The notes below the pieces were generated by a model. The model was not told the DNA's origin. It worked only from the letters and a program-made list of their open reading frames with translations, and made no database searches. Both the position numbers and the translations under genes were made by a program. This document shows, piece by piece, positions 6,598-13,627 of a DNA stretch of 15,163 nt (positions are counted from its first letter, which is position 1; the number at the start of each line of letters is the position of its first letter). The DNA lies in contig CAMLDT010000071.1 in assembly GCA_946479075.1 (NCBI GenBank), positions 1 to 15,163 on the forward strand. Reading direction: 5' to 3'. Source of the DNA: an uncultured Polaromonas sp. GTDB lineage: Bacteria > Pseudomonadota > Gammaproteobacteria > Burkholderiales > Burkholderiaceae.

Positions 6598-9171
6598 ATG
6601 GCAACCGATATCGAAAAGGCGCCTGAAGCGCTGCAGCAACTGGTGGCCGATGTGGACACCGGCGGACGCAAACCGGTCGGGCTGACCGCCGCCATCATTT
6701 TTGCCGTCGCCCTGGTCTGGGCGCTGTTTCAGTACTGGTATGCCTCGCCGCTGCCGTTTGTTCTGGGTTTCGGCATCCTCAACGACACCGAGGCACGCGC
6801 CATTCACCTGGCTTTTGCGCTGTTCCTGGCCTTTCTCGCCTGGCCGGCCTTCAAGCGTTCGCCGCGCGACCGGGTGCCGCTGCTTGATTGGGTGATGGCG
6901 CTGGTGGCGGCGTTTGCCGGCGCCTACATCATGCTGTTTTACGCCCAACTGGCGACCCGGCCCGGGCAGCCGACCACCATGGACATCGTGGTGGCCTGCG
7001 CCGGCATGGTGCTGTTGCTCGAAGCGACGCGCCGTGCGGTCGGCTGGCCGATGGCGGCGCTGGCGGTTATTTTTGTGGCGTACAGCATGCTGGGCCCGTG
7101 GTTGCCCGAGGTGTTGTCGCACCGCGGTGCATCGCTGAACCGCCTGATGTCCCACATGTGGCTGACCACCGAAGGGGTGTACGGCATCGCGCTCGGCGTG
7201 TCAGCCGGCACCATTTTTGTGTACGTGCTGTTTGGCGCCTTGCTGGATCGCGCCGGTGGCGGCAATTACATGATGCAGGTGAGCTTTGCGGCGCTGGGCC
7301 ACCTGCGCGGCGGGCCGGCCAAGGTCGCGGTGGTTTCCTCGGCGCTCAACGGCATGATCTCGGGATCCTCGGTGTCGAACGTGGTCTCGGGCGGCATTTT
7401 CACCATTCCGCTGATGAAAAAATCCGGCTACGGCGGCGTCAAGGCCGGTGCCATTGAAACCATGTCCTCGGTGGACGGGCAGATCATGCCGCCGGTCATG
7501 GGCGCTGCGGCTTTCCTGATGGTGGAGTACGTTGGCATCCCCTACACCGACATCGTGCGCCATGCTTTCCTGCCGGCCATCCTGTCCTATCTCGGCCTGT
7601 TTTACATCGTGCACCTGGAAGCGCTCAAGATGCACATGCAGCCTTTGATCCGGCGTGAGCCCAAGCCCTGGCGTGACCGGGTGCTGCGCAACGCGCTGGG
7701 CATCTCCGGCAGCATCGTCGTCATCGGCGCGCTCTATTACCTGTTCGAGGGCATGAAGGCCATGCTGGGAGGCGCCGCGCCCTATGTCATCACCCTGGCA
7801 GTGGCTGCGCTGTACGGCGTGTGTTTGCACCAGGCCGCGCGCAGCCCGGACCTGGCCCAGGACATCGACATCGACAACCCGCAGGCGCTGGACACCTGGC
7901 CGACGGTGCGCGCCGGCCTGCATTTCCTGATTCCCATTGGTACCCTGATCTGGTGCCTGATGGTCGAAGAAATGTCGCCCGCACTGGCCGCTTTCTGGGC
8001 CGTGACCATCCTGGTGGTGTTGATGCTGACGCAGCGGCCGCTGATCGATGTGTTGCGCCGCACCCGCACGCCGGGTGCCTGGCACGAGGGCTGGCGTTCG
8101 GTGGTCGATGGGTTTCACGATGGTTCGCGCAACATGATTGGCATCGGCGTGGCGACCGCGACGGCAGGCATCATCGTCGGTGGCATCACGCTCACGGGCC
8201 TGGGGCTGCGCATGACGGAGTTTGTTGAATTCGTCTCGCAGGGCAATGTCATGGTGATGCTGCTGTTCATTGCGTTTTCCTGCCTGGTGCTGGGGCTGGG
8301 CGTGCCGACCACGGCCAACTATGTGCTGGTGGCCACGCTGATGGCGCCGGTGGTGGTGGACCTGGGCGCGCAGTCGGGCCTCGTGATTCCGCTGATCGCG
8401 GTGCACCTCTTCGTTTTTTACTACGGCATCATGGGCGACATCACGCCCCCGGTGGGGCTGGCCACCTTTGCGGCGGCCGCCATCTCCGGGGAGGACGCGA
8501 TAGAAACCGGCATCCAGGGATCGATTTATGCGCTGCGCACCGTGATCCTGCCCTTCATCTGGATTTTCAATCCGCAACTGCTGCTGATCGACGTGGGCGG
8601 CGCTTTTTCATTCTTCAGCGTGATTTCCGCCAGCATCCTCGCCACGTTGCTGTTCGCTGCGGTCACCATGAACTGGTTCCGCGTCAAGAACCGCCTGTGG
8701 GAAACCCTGGCGCTGCTGGTGGCGGTGATCCTGCTGTTTCGGCCGGATTTTTTCATGGACCAGATCGCCCCCGAGTACCGCGATGCCAAACCGGCGGAAG
8801 TGTTCGAGATCGCGCGCAATGTCGACAGCGGCGGCCGCGTGGTGATGGTCACGCGCGGCACCACGCTGGAGGGCCGCGAAAAAGTCAAGACGGTGGCCGT
8901 CCCGCTCGGCGACAAGGGACCCGATGGCCGCAAGCGGCTGACCGACGCCGGCCTGCAACTGGTGCCGCTGGGCGACACCCTGCAGATCGGCCAGGCCAAG
9001 TTCGGTTCGCGCGCTGCCAAGGCGGGGGTGGAGCAGGGCTGGGACGTCACCGCCATCAAGGTGCCGACCGACCGGCCGACCGCGCACTGGTTCTACCTGC
9101 CGGCGCTGGTGCTGGCGCTGCTGGTCTGGTGGTCGCAGGGCCGGCGCATGCGCCAGGGTGCCGGTTTATAA
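6598..9171 (+). CDS. TRAP transporter fused permease (DctQM type) with C-terminal PDZ-like region
   Basis: An 857-residue inner-membrane permease that uses an ion gradient with the TAXI binding protein. The N-terminal 180 residues hold about four to five helices (28-46, 68-84, 98-118, 130-142, 150-165), corresponding to DctQ. Residues 190-690 are the DctM-like part: GGPAKVAVVSSALNGMISGS (238-257) and VSNVVSGGIFTIPLMKKSGY (259-278) in the first half, LGLGVPTTANYV (565-576) and GIMGDITPPVGLATFAAAAI (610-629) in the second. After a helix at about 700-715 comes a soluble segment (about 722-827) with FGSRAAKAGVEQGWDVTAI (802-820), a PDZ-like carboxylate-loop pattern, then a last helix (832-846) and a basic tail. 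This matches the domain I know as DUF3394 on TRAP permeases. AAGGA (6588-6592) precedes ATG 6598. Confidence 0.92.
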   Translation: MATDIEKAPEALQQLVADVDTGGRKPVGLTAAIIFAVALVWALFQYWYASPLPFVLGFGILNDTEARAIHLAFALFLAFLAWPAFKRSPRDRVPLLDWVMALVAAFAGAYIMLFYAQLATRPGQPTTMDIVVACAGMVLLLEATRRAVGWPMAALAVIFVAYSMLGPWLPEVLSHRGASLNRLMSHMWLTTEGVYGIALGVSAGTIFVYVLFGALLDRAGGGNYMMQVSFAALGHLRGGPAKVAVVSSALNGMISGSSVSNVVSGGIFTIPLMKKSGYGGVKAGAIETMSSVDGQIMPPVMGAAAFLMVEYVGIPYTDIVRHAFLPAILSYLGLFYIVHLEALKMHMQPLIRREPKPWRDRVLRNALGISGSIVVIGALYYLFEGMKAMLGGAAPYVITLAVAALYGVCLHQAARSPDLAQDIDIDNPQALDTWPTVRAGLHFLIPIGTLIWCLMVEEMSPALAAFWAVTILVVLMLTQRPLIDVLRRTRTPGAWHEGWRSVVDGFHDGSRNMIGIGVATATAGIIVGGITLTGLGLRMTEFVEFVSQGNVMVMLLFIAFSCLVLGLGVPTTANYVLVATLMAPVVVDLGAQSGLVIPLIAVHLFVFYYGIMGDITPPVGLATFAAAAISGEDAIETGIQGSIYALRTVILPFIWIFNPQLLLIDVGGAFSFFSVISASILATLLFAAVTMNWFRVKNRLWETLALLVAVILLFRPDFFMDQIAPEYRDAKPAEVFEIARNVDSGGRVVMVTRGTTLEGREKVKTVAVPLGDKGPDGRKRLTDAGLQLVPLGDTLQIGQAKFGSRAAKAGVEQGWDVTAIKVPTDRPTAHWFYLPALVLALLVWWSQGRRMRQGAGL

Positions 9172-9179
9172 GACAAATC

Positions 9180-9228
9180 GGCCTCCAGCCCTCGTCCGGC
9201 GGGCGCAAGCAGCTATCAAAACAGGAGC
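9180..9228. repeat. Dispersed palindromic repeat of Comamonadaceae type
   Basis: The segment reads GGCCTCCAGCCC at 9180-9191, then GGGCGC at 9201-9206, and AGCAGCTATCAAAACAGGAG at 9208-9227. From memory, elements with CTCCAGC, a GC-rich arm pair and AGCTATCAAAA-AGGAGC recur between genes in Polaromonas, Rhodoferax and relatives. GCCC (9188-9191) pairs with GGGC (9201-9204) as a short hairpin. It sits between the converging permease and hslR genes and could end both transcripts. There is no transposase, so a non-autonomous repeat is likely. Confidence 0.55.
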
Positions 9229-9240
9229 GACTCAGTCGCT
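9226..9240. other. Hairpin across the hslR stop codon
   Basis: AGCGAC TCA GTCGCT is a perfect 6-bp inverted repeat whose 3-base loop is the hslR stop codon (TGA on the minus strand). In the minus direction it is followed by CCTGTTTT rather than a full T-run, so it is at best a weak terminator or an mRNA 3'-end stabiliser. Confidence 0.4.
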
Positions 9241-9636
9241 GGAGGCGCTCCAGCGGGCGTTCCAGTTCCTGTCCTGGGCCTTGTCCATGCTGCGCCGGTC
9301 GCGTTTGGTCGGCCGCCCGTGTTCGATGCTGGCGGCCGGCTCGTTGTTCAGGCGCCGCTGTTCGGCCGCCACTTCGCGCAGGCGCAGGCTTTCCGCCGTT
9401 TCCTCGTAGAGCTGTTGCGCCACCGGCGCTGCGCCGCGCTGCTGGCTCAGGCCGCGGATGATCACGGTGCGGGTCACCGGACCCTGGCGCATTTGCACGG
9501 TGTCCCCGGTCTTGATGTCGCGCGCCGGTTTGGCTTCGAGGCTGTTGACCTGCACCCGGCCCTTGGCGATCTCCTCGGTGGCCAGCGTGCGTGTTTTATA
9601 AAACCGTGCGGCCCACAGCCACTTGTCAAGACGCAT
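9232..9636 (-). CDS. hslR: Heat-shock protein 15 (Hsp15), S4 RNA-binding
   Basis: A 134-residue cytoplasmic RNA-binding protein. Residues 1-60 are the S4 domain with MRLDKWLWAARFYKTRTLA, EEIAKGRVQVN and KPARDIKTGDTVQM. The rest is a basic and Gln/Arg-rich tail (RGLSQQRGAAPVAQQLYEETA, RPTKRDRRSMDKAQDRNW), as usual for Hsp15. In E. coli Hsp15 binds 50S subunits carrying stalled nascent peptidyl-tRNA and helps recycle them. The start at 9636 keeps the S4 domain intact and has GGGAG (plus-strand CTCCC 9644-9648) about 7 nt upstream. A second copy of its first 8 codons lies 97 bp upstream with an inverted repeat between; see the repeat entry. It is convergent with the TRAP operon and 145 nt downstream of the kinase gene on the same strand. 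Confidence 0.92.
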   Translation of the reverse strand: MRLDKWLWAARFYKTRTLATEEIAKGRVQVNSLEAKPARDIKTGDTVQMRQGPVTRTVIIRGLSQQRGAAPVAQQLYEETAESLRLREVAAEQRRLNNEPAASIEHGRPTKRDRRSMDKAQDRNWNARWSASSD

Positions 9637-9733
9637 GGGTCAACTCCCGTGGGCCGGTCTGTTTGCAAAACGCGGTCTTGGCTGCGCCGGCCTGCGCGTT
9701 TTGCAAACCCCACAGCCACTTGTCAAGACGCAT
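9612..9733 (-). repeat. Duplicated hslR 5' end around a 14-bp inverted repeat
   Basis: An exact 25-bp direct repeat occurs at 9612-9636 (the true hslR start) and 9709-9733. Both encode ATG plus the first residues MRLDKWLW on the minus strand. Between them lie a 24-nt spacer and an inverted repeat, GTTTGCAAAACGCG at 9661-9674 and CGCGTTTTGCAAAC at 9695-9708, with 20 nt between the arms. The right arm abuts the upstream copy directly. The sequence just outside each copy also looks related (GTG near 9649 and 9745), suggesting the leader was duplicated too. No T-run follows the hairpin on either strand, so it is not an ordinary terminator. Confidence 0.85.
9626..9733 (-). pseudogene. Upstream mini-ORF from the duplicated hslR start
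   Basis: The ATG in the upstream copy opens a 35-codon frame, MRLDKWLWGLQNAQAGAAKT and on to THAS, with TGA at 9628-9626. It is out of frame with hslR and its stop lies inside codons 3-4 of hslR, so it overlaps the hslR start. It is either a broken remnant of the hslR 5' end or a uORF that couples translation. Its own ribosome site is weak (ACGGA at best), and no conserved function is expected for the peptide. Confidence 0.5.
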
Positions 9734-9781
9734 AAGCCAGTGTCCGTGAGAGGCTATCCGAGTGATGTGAAGGGGTTTTCA

Positions 9782-11224
9782 TCAGCCGGCATTGTGAACC
9801 AGCGGCAGGCGCACCGTGGCGTCCAGGCCCGCAATACGCCCATGATCTTCGCGGTTTTCCAGGGTGATGCTGCCGCCCAGGGCCTGGGTGATCTCGCGGC
9901 AAATCGCCAGGCCCAGGCCCGAGCCCTGGCGCACGTCGCCGGCAGAAAAGGGCTCGTACAGCCGCGCCGCCAGCTCGGCGCTGATGCCCGGGCCGCTGTC
10001 GCTGACAGTCAGCGCCGCCCAGGAACCGTCGCTGGCCAGCCGCACGGTCAGCGCGCCGCCCGCCGGGCTGTGCTTGATGGCGTTGTGCAGCAGGTTGCGC
10101 GCCAGCTCGCGCAGCATCCAGTCGTGCGCCTGCACGGTGGCCGGCTGGGTGATGATTTCAAAATCGATGTCCTTGTCGGCCAGCAGCGGGGACACATCCA
10201 GCGCCACGGCGCGGACCACTTCCGGCCAGTCCTGCGGGGCGGCATCGGTCTGCTGGCGCAATTGTTCGACCTTGGCCAGCGCCAGCATCTGGTTGGCCAG
10301 CAGCGTCGCACGTTCCACCGTGTCCTCGATTTCCAGCAGGGCCTCGCGCGGCGCCACGTCGCCACGCAGCGCCGACTGCACCTGCGTCTTCAGCACCGCC
10401 AGCGGCGTGCGCAACTGGTGCGAGGCATCGCGCACAAAACGTTTCTGGTGCTCGGTCAGGTTTTGCAGGCGCTCCATCACCTGGTTGGTGGCGTCGATCA
10501 GCGGCAGCAGTTCGCGCGGCGCATCCGGCGCGGCCACCGGCGTCAGGTCGCCTTCCGGCCTGGCCTTGAGCTCGCCGCTGAGCCGGCGCACCGGCCGCGT
10601 GGCGCGCTGCACCACCACCACCACCACCAGCGCGATCACCCCGACCAGCACGGCCTGCCGCCACAAGGTGTCGAGCAGCACCTTGCGCGCCAGTGTTTCG
10701 CGCAACTCCAGGGTTTCGGCCACTTGCACCACCGCCATGCCGCGGCCGGCCGCGCTGGCCACCGGCTGCAGCAGCACCGCCACCCGCACCTCGTCGCCGC
10801 GGAAGGTGTCGTCGTAAAACGCCACCAGCGCGGCATAGGCCCCCTGGTCCGGAATGCGGCCGCGCCAGAACGGCAGCTCGCCAAAGCCCGAGATCACCTC
10901 GCCCTGGAGGTTGGACACGCGGTACACCAGCTGGCTGCGGTTGTCCGCCTCGAAGGCTTCCAGCGCGGAATAGGGCACCGTGGCACGCAGGATGGCCAGT
11001 TCGTCGAAGCCTTCGACGTCGAGCTGCTCACCAATGGTCTTGGCCGAGGCCAGCAGCGTGCGGTCGTAGGCGATGTTGATCGCGTCCAGCGTCTGGTGGT
11101 AGAGGCTGACAGTGTTGAGGACGATCAGCAGGCCGATGGGCAGCAGGATGCCCAGCAGCAAATACCTGCGAAGCGACATCACACCGGCCGGCGTGGCCGG
11201 ACGGCTTCGCATGCGCCTACGCAT
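9782..11224 (-). CDS. tctE: TctE-like sensor histidine kinase
   Basis: A 480-residue inner-membrane kinase. TM1 is about 20-42, followed by a periplasmic sensor region (about 43-185) of the 2CSK_N type and TM2 at about 189-206. A HAMP-like linker runs from about 207 to 260. The dimerisation/phosphoacceptor motif is RDASHQLRTPLAVLKTQ with His269. The ATPase domain has the N box RNLLHNAIKHSP (376-387), G1 DSGPG (409-413), F box YEPF (423-426) and G2 GSGLGLA (434-440), so it looks active. TctE kinases of this kind pair with TctD and control tricarboxylate uptake genes. It overlaps the response regulator by 8 nt. I used ATG 11224; MSLRR (Met16) is an alternative that would better suit TM1. The tctCBA operon lies on the other side of the regulator. 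Confidence 0.85.
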   Translation of the reverse strand: MRRRMRSRPATPAGVMSLRRYLLLGILLPIGLLIVLNTVSLYHQTLDAINIAYDRTLLASAKTIGEQLDVEGFDELAILRATVPYSALEAFEADNRSQLVYRVSNLQGEVISGFGELPFWRGRIPDQGAYAALVAFYDDTFRGDEVRVAVLLQPVASAAGRGMAVVQVAETLELRETLARKVLLDTLWRQAVLVGVIALVVVVVVQRATRPVRRLSGELKARPEGDLTPVAAPDAPRELLPLIDATNQVMERLQNLTEHQKRFVRDASHQLRTPLAVLKTQVQSALRGDVAPREALLEIEDTVERATLLANQMLALAKVEQLRQQTDAAPQDWPEVVRAVALDVSPLLADKDIDFEIITQPATVQAHDWMLRELARNLLHNAIKHSPAGGALTVRLASDGSWAALTVSDSGPGISAELAARLYEPFSAGDVRQGSGLGLAICREITQALGGSITLENREDHGRIAGLDATVRLPLVHNAG

Positions 11225-11897
11225 CGGTCTTGAGCAGGTAACCCAGCCCGCGCAGTGTCATCAGGGTCACCCCGGTGTGCGCCAGCTTTTTGCGCAGGCG
11301 GTAAACCACCACCTCGATGGCTTCATAGGCGACCTCGGCCTGGCCCGGAAACACCAGGTCGAACAGCCGCTCCTTGGTCACCGCATGGCCCTGCTTTTCC
11401 AGCAGGGCCCTGAGCAGGGCCAGTTCACGCGGCGCCAGGTCCAGCACCTGGTCCCGGAAGTAGATCGCGCCGCTCTCTTTTTCATAGCTGATGGCGCCCG
11501 TCGCATAAGGGCTGGAGGCCGATTCGGCTGTTGATCCCGGGCGGCGGCGGTGCAGGGCGCGCAGCCGGGCTTCGAGCTCGTCGAGGTCAAACGGCTTGGG
11601 CAGGTAGTCGTCGGCGCCGGTGTTCAGGCCGATGATGCGGTCGCCGACGGTGCCGCGCGCCGTCAGGATCAGCACCGGCGTGTCCAGCCCGCTGCGGCGT
11701 GCCTGCTCCAGCACCTGCAGGCCGTCCAGCCCCGGCAGGGTCAGGTCCAGCAGGATCACGTCGAACGTGGCGGCCTGCCACTTCTCCAGCGCCACCCGCC
11801 CGTCGCCGCAGGCCTCAATCTGGATGCCGCGCCGCCCCAGCGTGCGGACCAGTGTGGTTCGCATCGCAGCATCGTCTTCAACCAGCAACAGTTTCAT
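11217..11897 (-). CDS. tctD: TctD-like response regulator (OmpR/PhoB family)
   Basis: Two domains are visible over 226 residues. The receiver (about 1-115) has MKLLLVEDDAAMR with the acidic pair Glu7-Asp8-Asp9, the phosphoacceptor Asp51 in FDVILLDLTLPGLDG, Thr79 in ILTARG and Lys101 in YLPKPFD. A linker of about 20 residues leads to a winged-helix output domain with LDLAPRELALLRALLEKQG, TKERLFDLVF and the recognition-helix region AYEAIEVVVYRLRKKLAHTGVTLMTLRGLGYLL. This is the normal OmpR-type layout. I chose ATG 11897 (MKLLLVEDD); ATG 11921 would add eight residues with no ribosome site. It overlaps the kinase gene by 8 nt. It is divergent from tctCBA across a 98-bp gap and is the likely regulator of that promoter. 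Confidence 0.9.
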   Translation of the reverse strand: MKLLLVEDDAAMRTTLVRTLGRRGIQIEACGDGRVALEKWQAATFDVILLDLTLPGLDGLQVLEQARRSGLDTPVLILTARGTVGDRIIGLNTGADDYLPKPFDLDELEARLRALHRRRPGSTAESASSPYATGAISYEKESGAIYFRDQVLDLAPRELALLRALLEKQGHAVTKERLFDLVFPGQAEVAYEAIEVVVYRLRKKLAHTGVTLMTLRGLGYLLKTDA

Positions 11898-11995
11898 GCT
11901 CAGGACATTAGCACTTTCCATGAGGTTTCAGGACAGCCGATTGACAGCCAGCGGGCGCATCATGGCCGGGTCAGACCACAAACAAGGAGACCTCC
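11898..11995. promoter_or_regulatory. Divergent control region of tctDE and tctCBA
   Basis: The 98-bp gap holds a consensus-perfect TTGACA at 11941-11946 in the plus direction, but no good -10 lies 16-18 bp downstream. That would fit a promoter needing an activator. TCAGGACA occurs twice as a direct repeat, at 11900-11907 and 11928-11935, and is a candidate response-regulator site just upstream of the TTGACA. AAGGAG at 11984-11989 is the tctC ribosome site. Confidence 0.4.
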
Positions 11996-12955
11996 ATGCG
12001 TCGCGATACCTTTCTGAAATCCATGGCCGCCATTGCCGCTGCCGCCACGCTTCCGCTGCCAGCCCTGGCGGCCGCCAACGTCAAGATGATGATTCCCGCC
12101 AACCCGGGCGGCGGCTGGGACACCACCGGCCGTGCGCTGGGCAAGGCGCTGCAGGATTCCGGCGCAGCCTCCACCGTGACCTATGACAACAAGGGCGGCG
12201 CAGCCGGCGCGCTCGGCCTGGCCCAGTTCATCAATGGCTCCAAGGGCGACCCGAACGCGCTGATGGTCATGGGCGCCGTCATGCTGGGCGGCATCATCAC
12301 CGGCAAGCCGCCGGTCAACCTGAGCCAGGCCACGCCGATTGCGCGCATGACCAGCGAGTACAACGTGTTTGTGCTGCCGGCCAACTCACCGTTCAAGACC
12401 ATGGCCGACGTGGTCGCCCAGCTCAAGAAAGACCCGGGCAGCGTCAAGTGGGGCGGCGGTTCGCGCGGCTCCACCGAGCACATCGCCGCGGCCATGATCG
12501 CCCGCGAGGTCGGCGTTGATCCCGCCAAGATCAACTACGTCGCCTTCCGCGGCGGCGGTGAGGCCATCGCGGCCATCCTGGGCGGCAATGTCACGGTCGG
12601 CGGCAGCGGCTACAGCGAGTTCGCCGAATACATCGCCAGCGGCAAGATGCGTCCGCTGGCCGTCACGTCGGACACACGCCTCAAGGGCGTGAATGTGCCG
12701 ACGCTCAAGGAGCAGGGCATCAACGTCGTGATCGGCAACTGGCGCGGCGTTTATGGCGCACCCGGCATCACCGCACCGCAGCGCAAGGAACTGACCGACA
12801 TGGTGCTCAAGGCGCTCAAGTCCAAGGCCTGGGCCGAAGCCATGGAAAAGAACAGCTGGACCCCGGCGGTGCTGACCGGCGCCGACTTCGAGAAGTTTGT
12901 GGACGACGACTTCGCCAGCCTGCGCGCGACCATGGTCAAGTCGGGCATGGTTTAA
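11996..12955 (+). CDS. tctC: Tripartite tricarboxylate transporter binding protein
   Basis: A 319-residue periplasmic receptor of the TctC/BUG family that delivers its ligand to TctAB. The N-terminus MRRDTFLKSM and a hydrophobic Ala-rich core end with a cleavage site after PALA (about residue 25). The RRxxFLK start resembles a Tat signal with one extra residue, so Sec or Tat export is open. Mature-protein hallmarks are MMIPANPGGGWDTTGRALGK (31-50), VTYDNKGGAAGALG, then PANSPFKTMADV, GGGSRGSTEHIAAAMIAR and YVAFRGGGEAIAAILGG. AAGGAG precedes ATG 11996. The classic ligand is citrate, but the family varies, so the ligand is unknown. It is divergent from tctD, which is typical for a regulated tct operon. 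A REP-like element separates it from tctB. Confidence 0.93.
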   Translation: MRRDTFLKSMAAIAAAATLPLPALAAANVKMMIPANPGGGWDTTGRALGKALQDSGAASTVTYDNKGGAAGALGLAQFINGSKGDPNALMVMGAVMLGGIITGKPPVNLSQATPIARMTSEYNVFVLPANSPFKTMADVVAQLKKDPGSVKWGGGSRGSTEHIAAAMIAREVGVDPAKINYVAFRGGGEAIAAILGGNVTVGGSGYSEFAEYIASGKMRPLAVTSDTRLKGVNVPTLKEQGINVVIGNWRGVYGAPGITAPQRKELTDMVLKALKSKAWAEAMEKNSWTPAVLTGADFEKFVDDDFASLRATMVKSGMV

Positions 12956-12978
12956 GGGCCAGCTCCCTCAGCTCTCTT

Positions 12979-13064
12979 GTCATCGCGGGCCTGGCCCGCA
13001 ACCTGCCCGCGCTTGCCGAAATGCGGCGCGCGGCAGGGGTCCCGGCCTTTTTTTTCGGGATGAC
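12979..13064. repeat. REP-like multi-hairpin element between tctC and tctB
   Basis: The 86-bp segment is bounded by GTCATC (12979-12984) and GATGAC (13059-13064). Inside are GCGGGC/GCCCGC (12985-12998 region, loop CTG) and an 11-bp stem CCTGCC+CGCGC (13002-13012) pairing GCGCG+GGCAGG (13026-13037) with one bulged C. A third arm pairs TCCCG with CGGGA around a loop that holds eight T. The GTCATCGCGGGC...CGGGATGAC frame resembles palindromic intergenic repeats I associate with betaproteobacterial genomes. It has no coding content. An eight-T run follows at 13066-13073, so partial termination within the operon is possible. Confidence 0.6.
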
Positions 13065-13087
13065 GTTTTTTTTCTGCGAGGCAACCC

Positions 13088-13615
13088 ATGAATTCCCCTT
13101 CCCATTTGCTGACCCCGGCGCAAACCCGCCTGCAGGTGCTGGTCGGCAGCGGCGTGCTGCTGCTGGCGGCCGGCCTGGCTTTCGGTGCGCTCAGCATTCC
13201 TTCGGCGGCCGGTTATGCCGGTGCCGGCCCCAACTTCCTGCCCTGGCTGGTGTCGGTGGCGCTCGCGGCGTGCGGCGGCTTTCTGGTGTGGGAGGCGTCG
13301 AGCGGCGGCTTTCGCGAAATGGAGCCGCCCGCCGACACGTCGCCGCCTTATTGGGCCGGCTTCGTCTGGGTCTCGGCTGGCTTGCTGGCCAATGCCGCGC
13401 TGATCACCACCATCGGTTTCATTCTGAGCTGCACCCTGTGTTTTGTCCTGGCGGTGCAGGGCCTGCGCGGCGCTGAGGGCCACACCGGCATAGCTCCCAA
13501 AATCTGGCTCAAAAACATCGCCATCGGCCTGGCGATCTCTGCGCCGGTGTACTGGGCGTTCACGCAATTCCTGGCGATCAACCTGCCGGGCCTGACTTCG
13601 ACCGGGTGGCTCTGA
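13088..13615 (+). CDS. tctB: Tripartite tricarboxylate transporter small membrane subunit TctB
   Basis: A 175-residue inner-membrane protein, the size expected of TctB. Predicted helices are about 17-37 (VLVGSGVLLLAAGLAFGAL), 50-70 (FLPWLVSVALAACGGFLVW), 89-126 as a pair and 140-165. GYAGAGPNFLPW before the second helix and the central TTIGFILSCTLCF are family-like. It works with TctA as the carrier for ligand delivered by TctC, usually driven by a sodium or proton gradient. ATG 13088 has a weak GAGG at 13078-13081. It follows tctC after a 132-nt gap that holds the REP-like element, and is 12 nt from tctA. Confidence 0.9.
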   Translation: MNSPSHLLTPAQTRLQVLVGSGVLLLAAGLAFGALSIPSAAGYAGAGPNFLPWLVSVALAACGGFLVWEASSGGFREMEPPADTSPPYWAGFVWVSAGLLANAALITTIGFILSCTLCFVLAVQGLRGAEGHTGIAPKIWLKNIAIGLAISAPVYWAFTQFLAINLPGLTSTGWL

Positions 13616-13627
13616 GCCATAACAATC

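Noticed and set aside
7201..8577. Minus-strand open frame of 458 codons inside the TRAP permease
   Set aside because: It is antisense to conserved permease segments and its His/Arg/Gln-rich composition is typical of a GC-driven shadow frame.
9661..9708. The 14-bp inverted repeat read as a terminator for the kinase gene
   Set aside because: No T-run follows on either strand and the arms are 20 nt apart, so an ordinary Rho-independent terminator is unlikely.
9623..11233. Plus-strand open frame of 536 codons over the histidine kinase
   Set aside because: It is an antisense shadow: Arg/His/Gln-rich, with no domain, and it covers a kinase with all its boxes intact on the minus strand.
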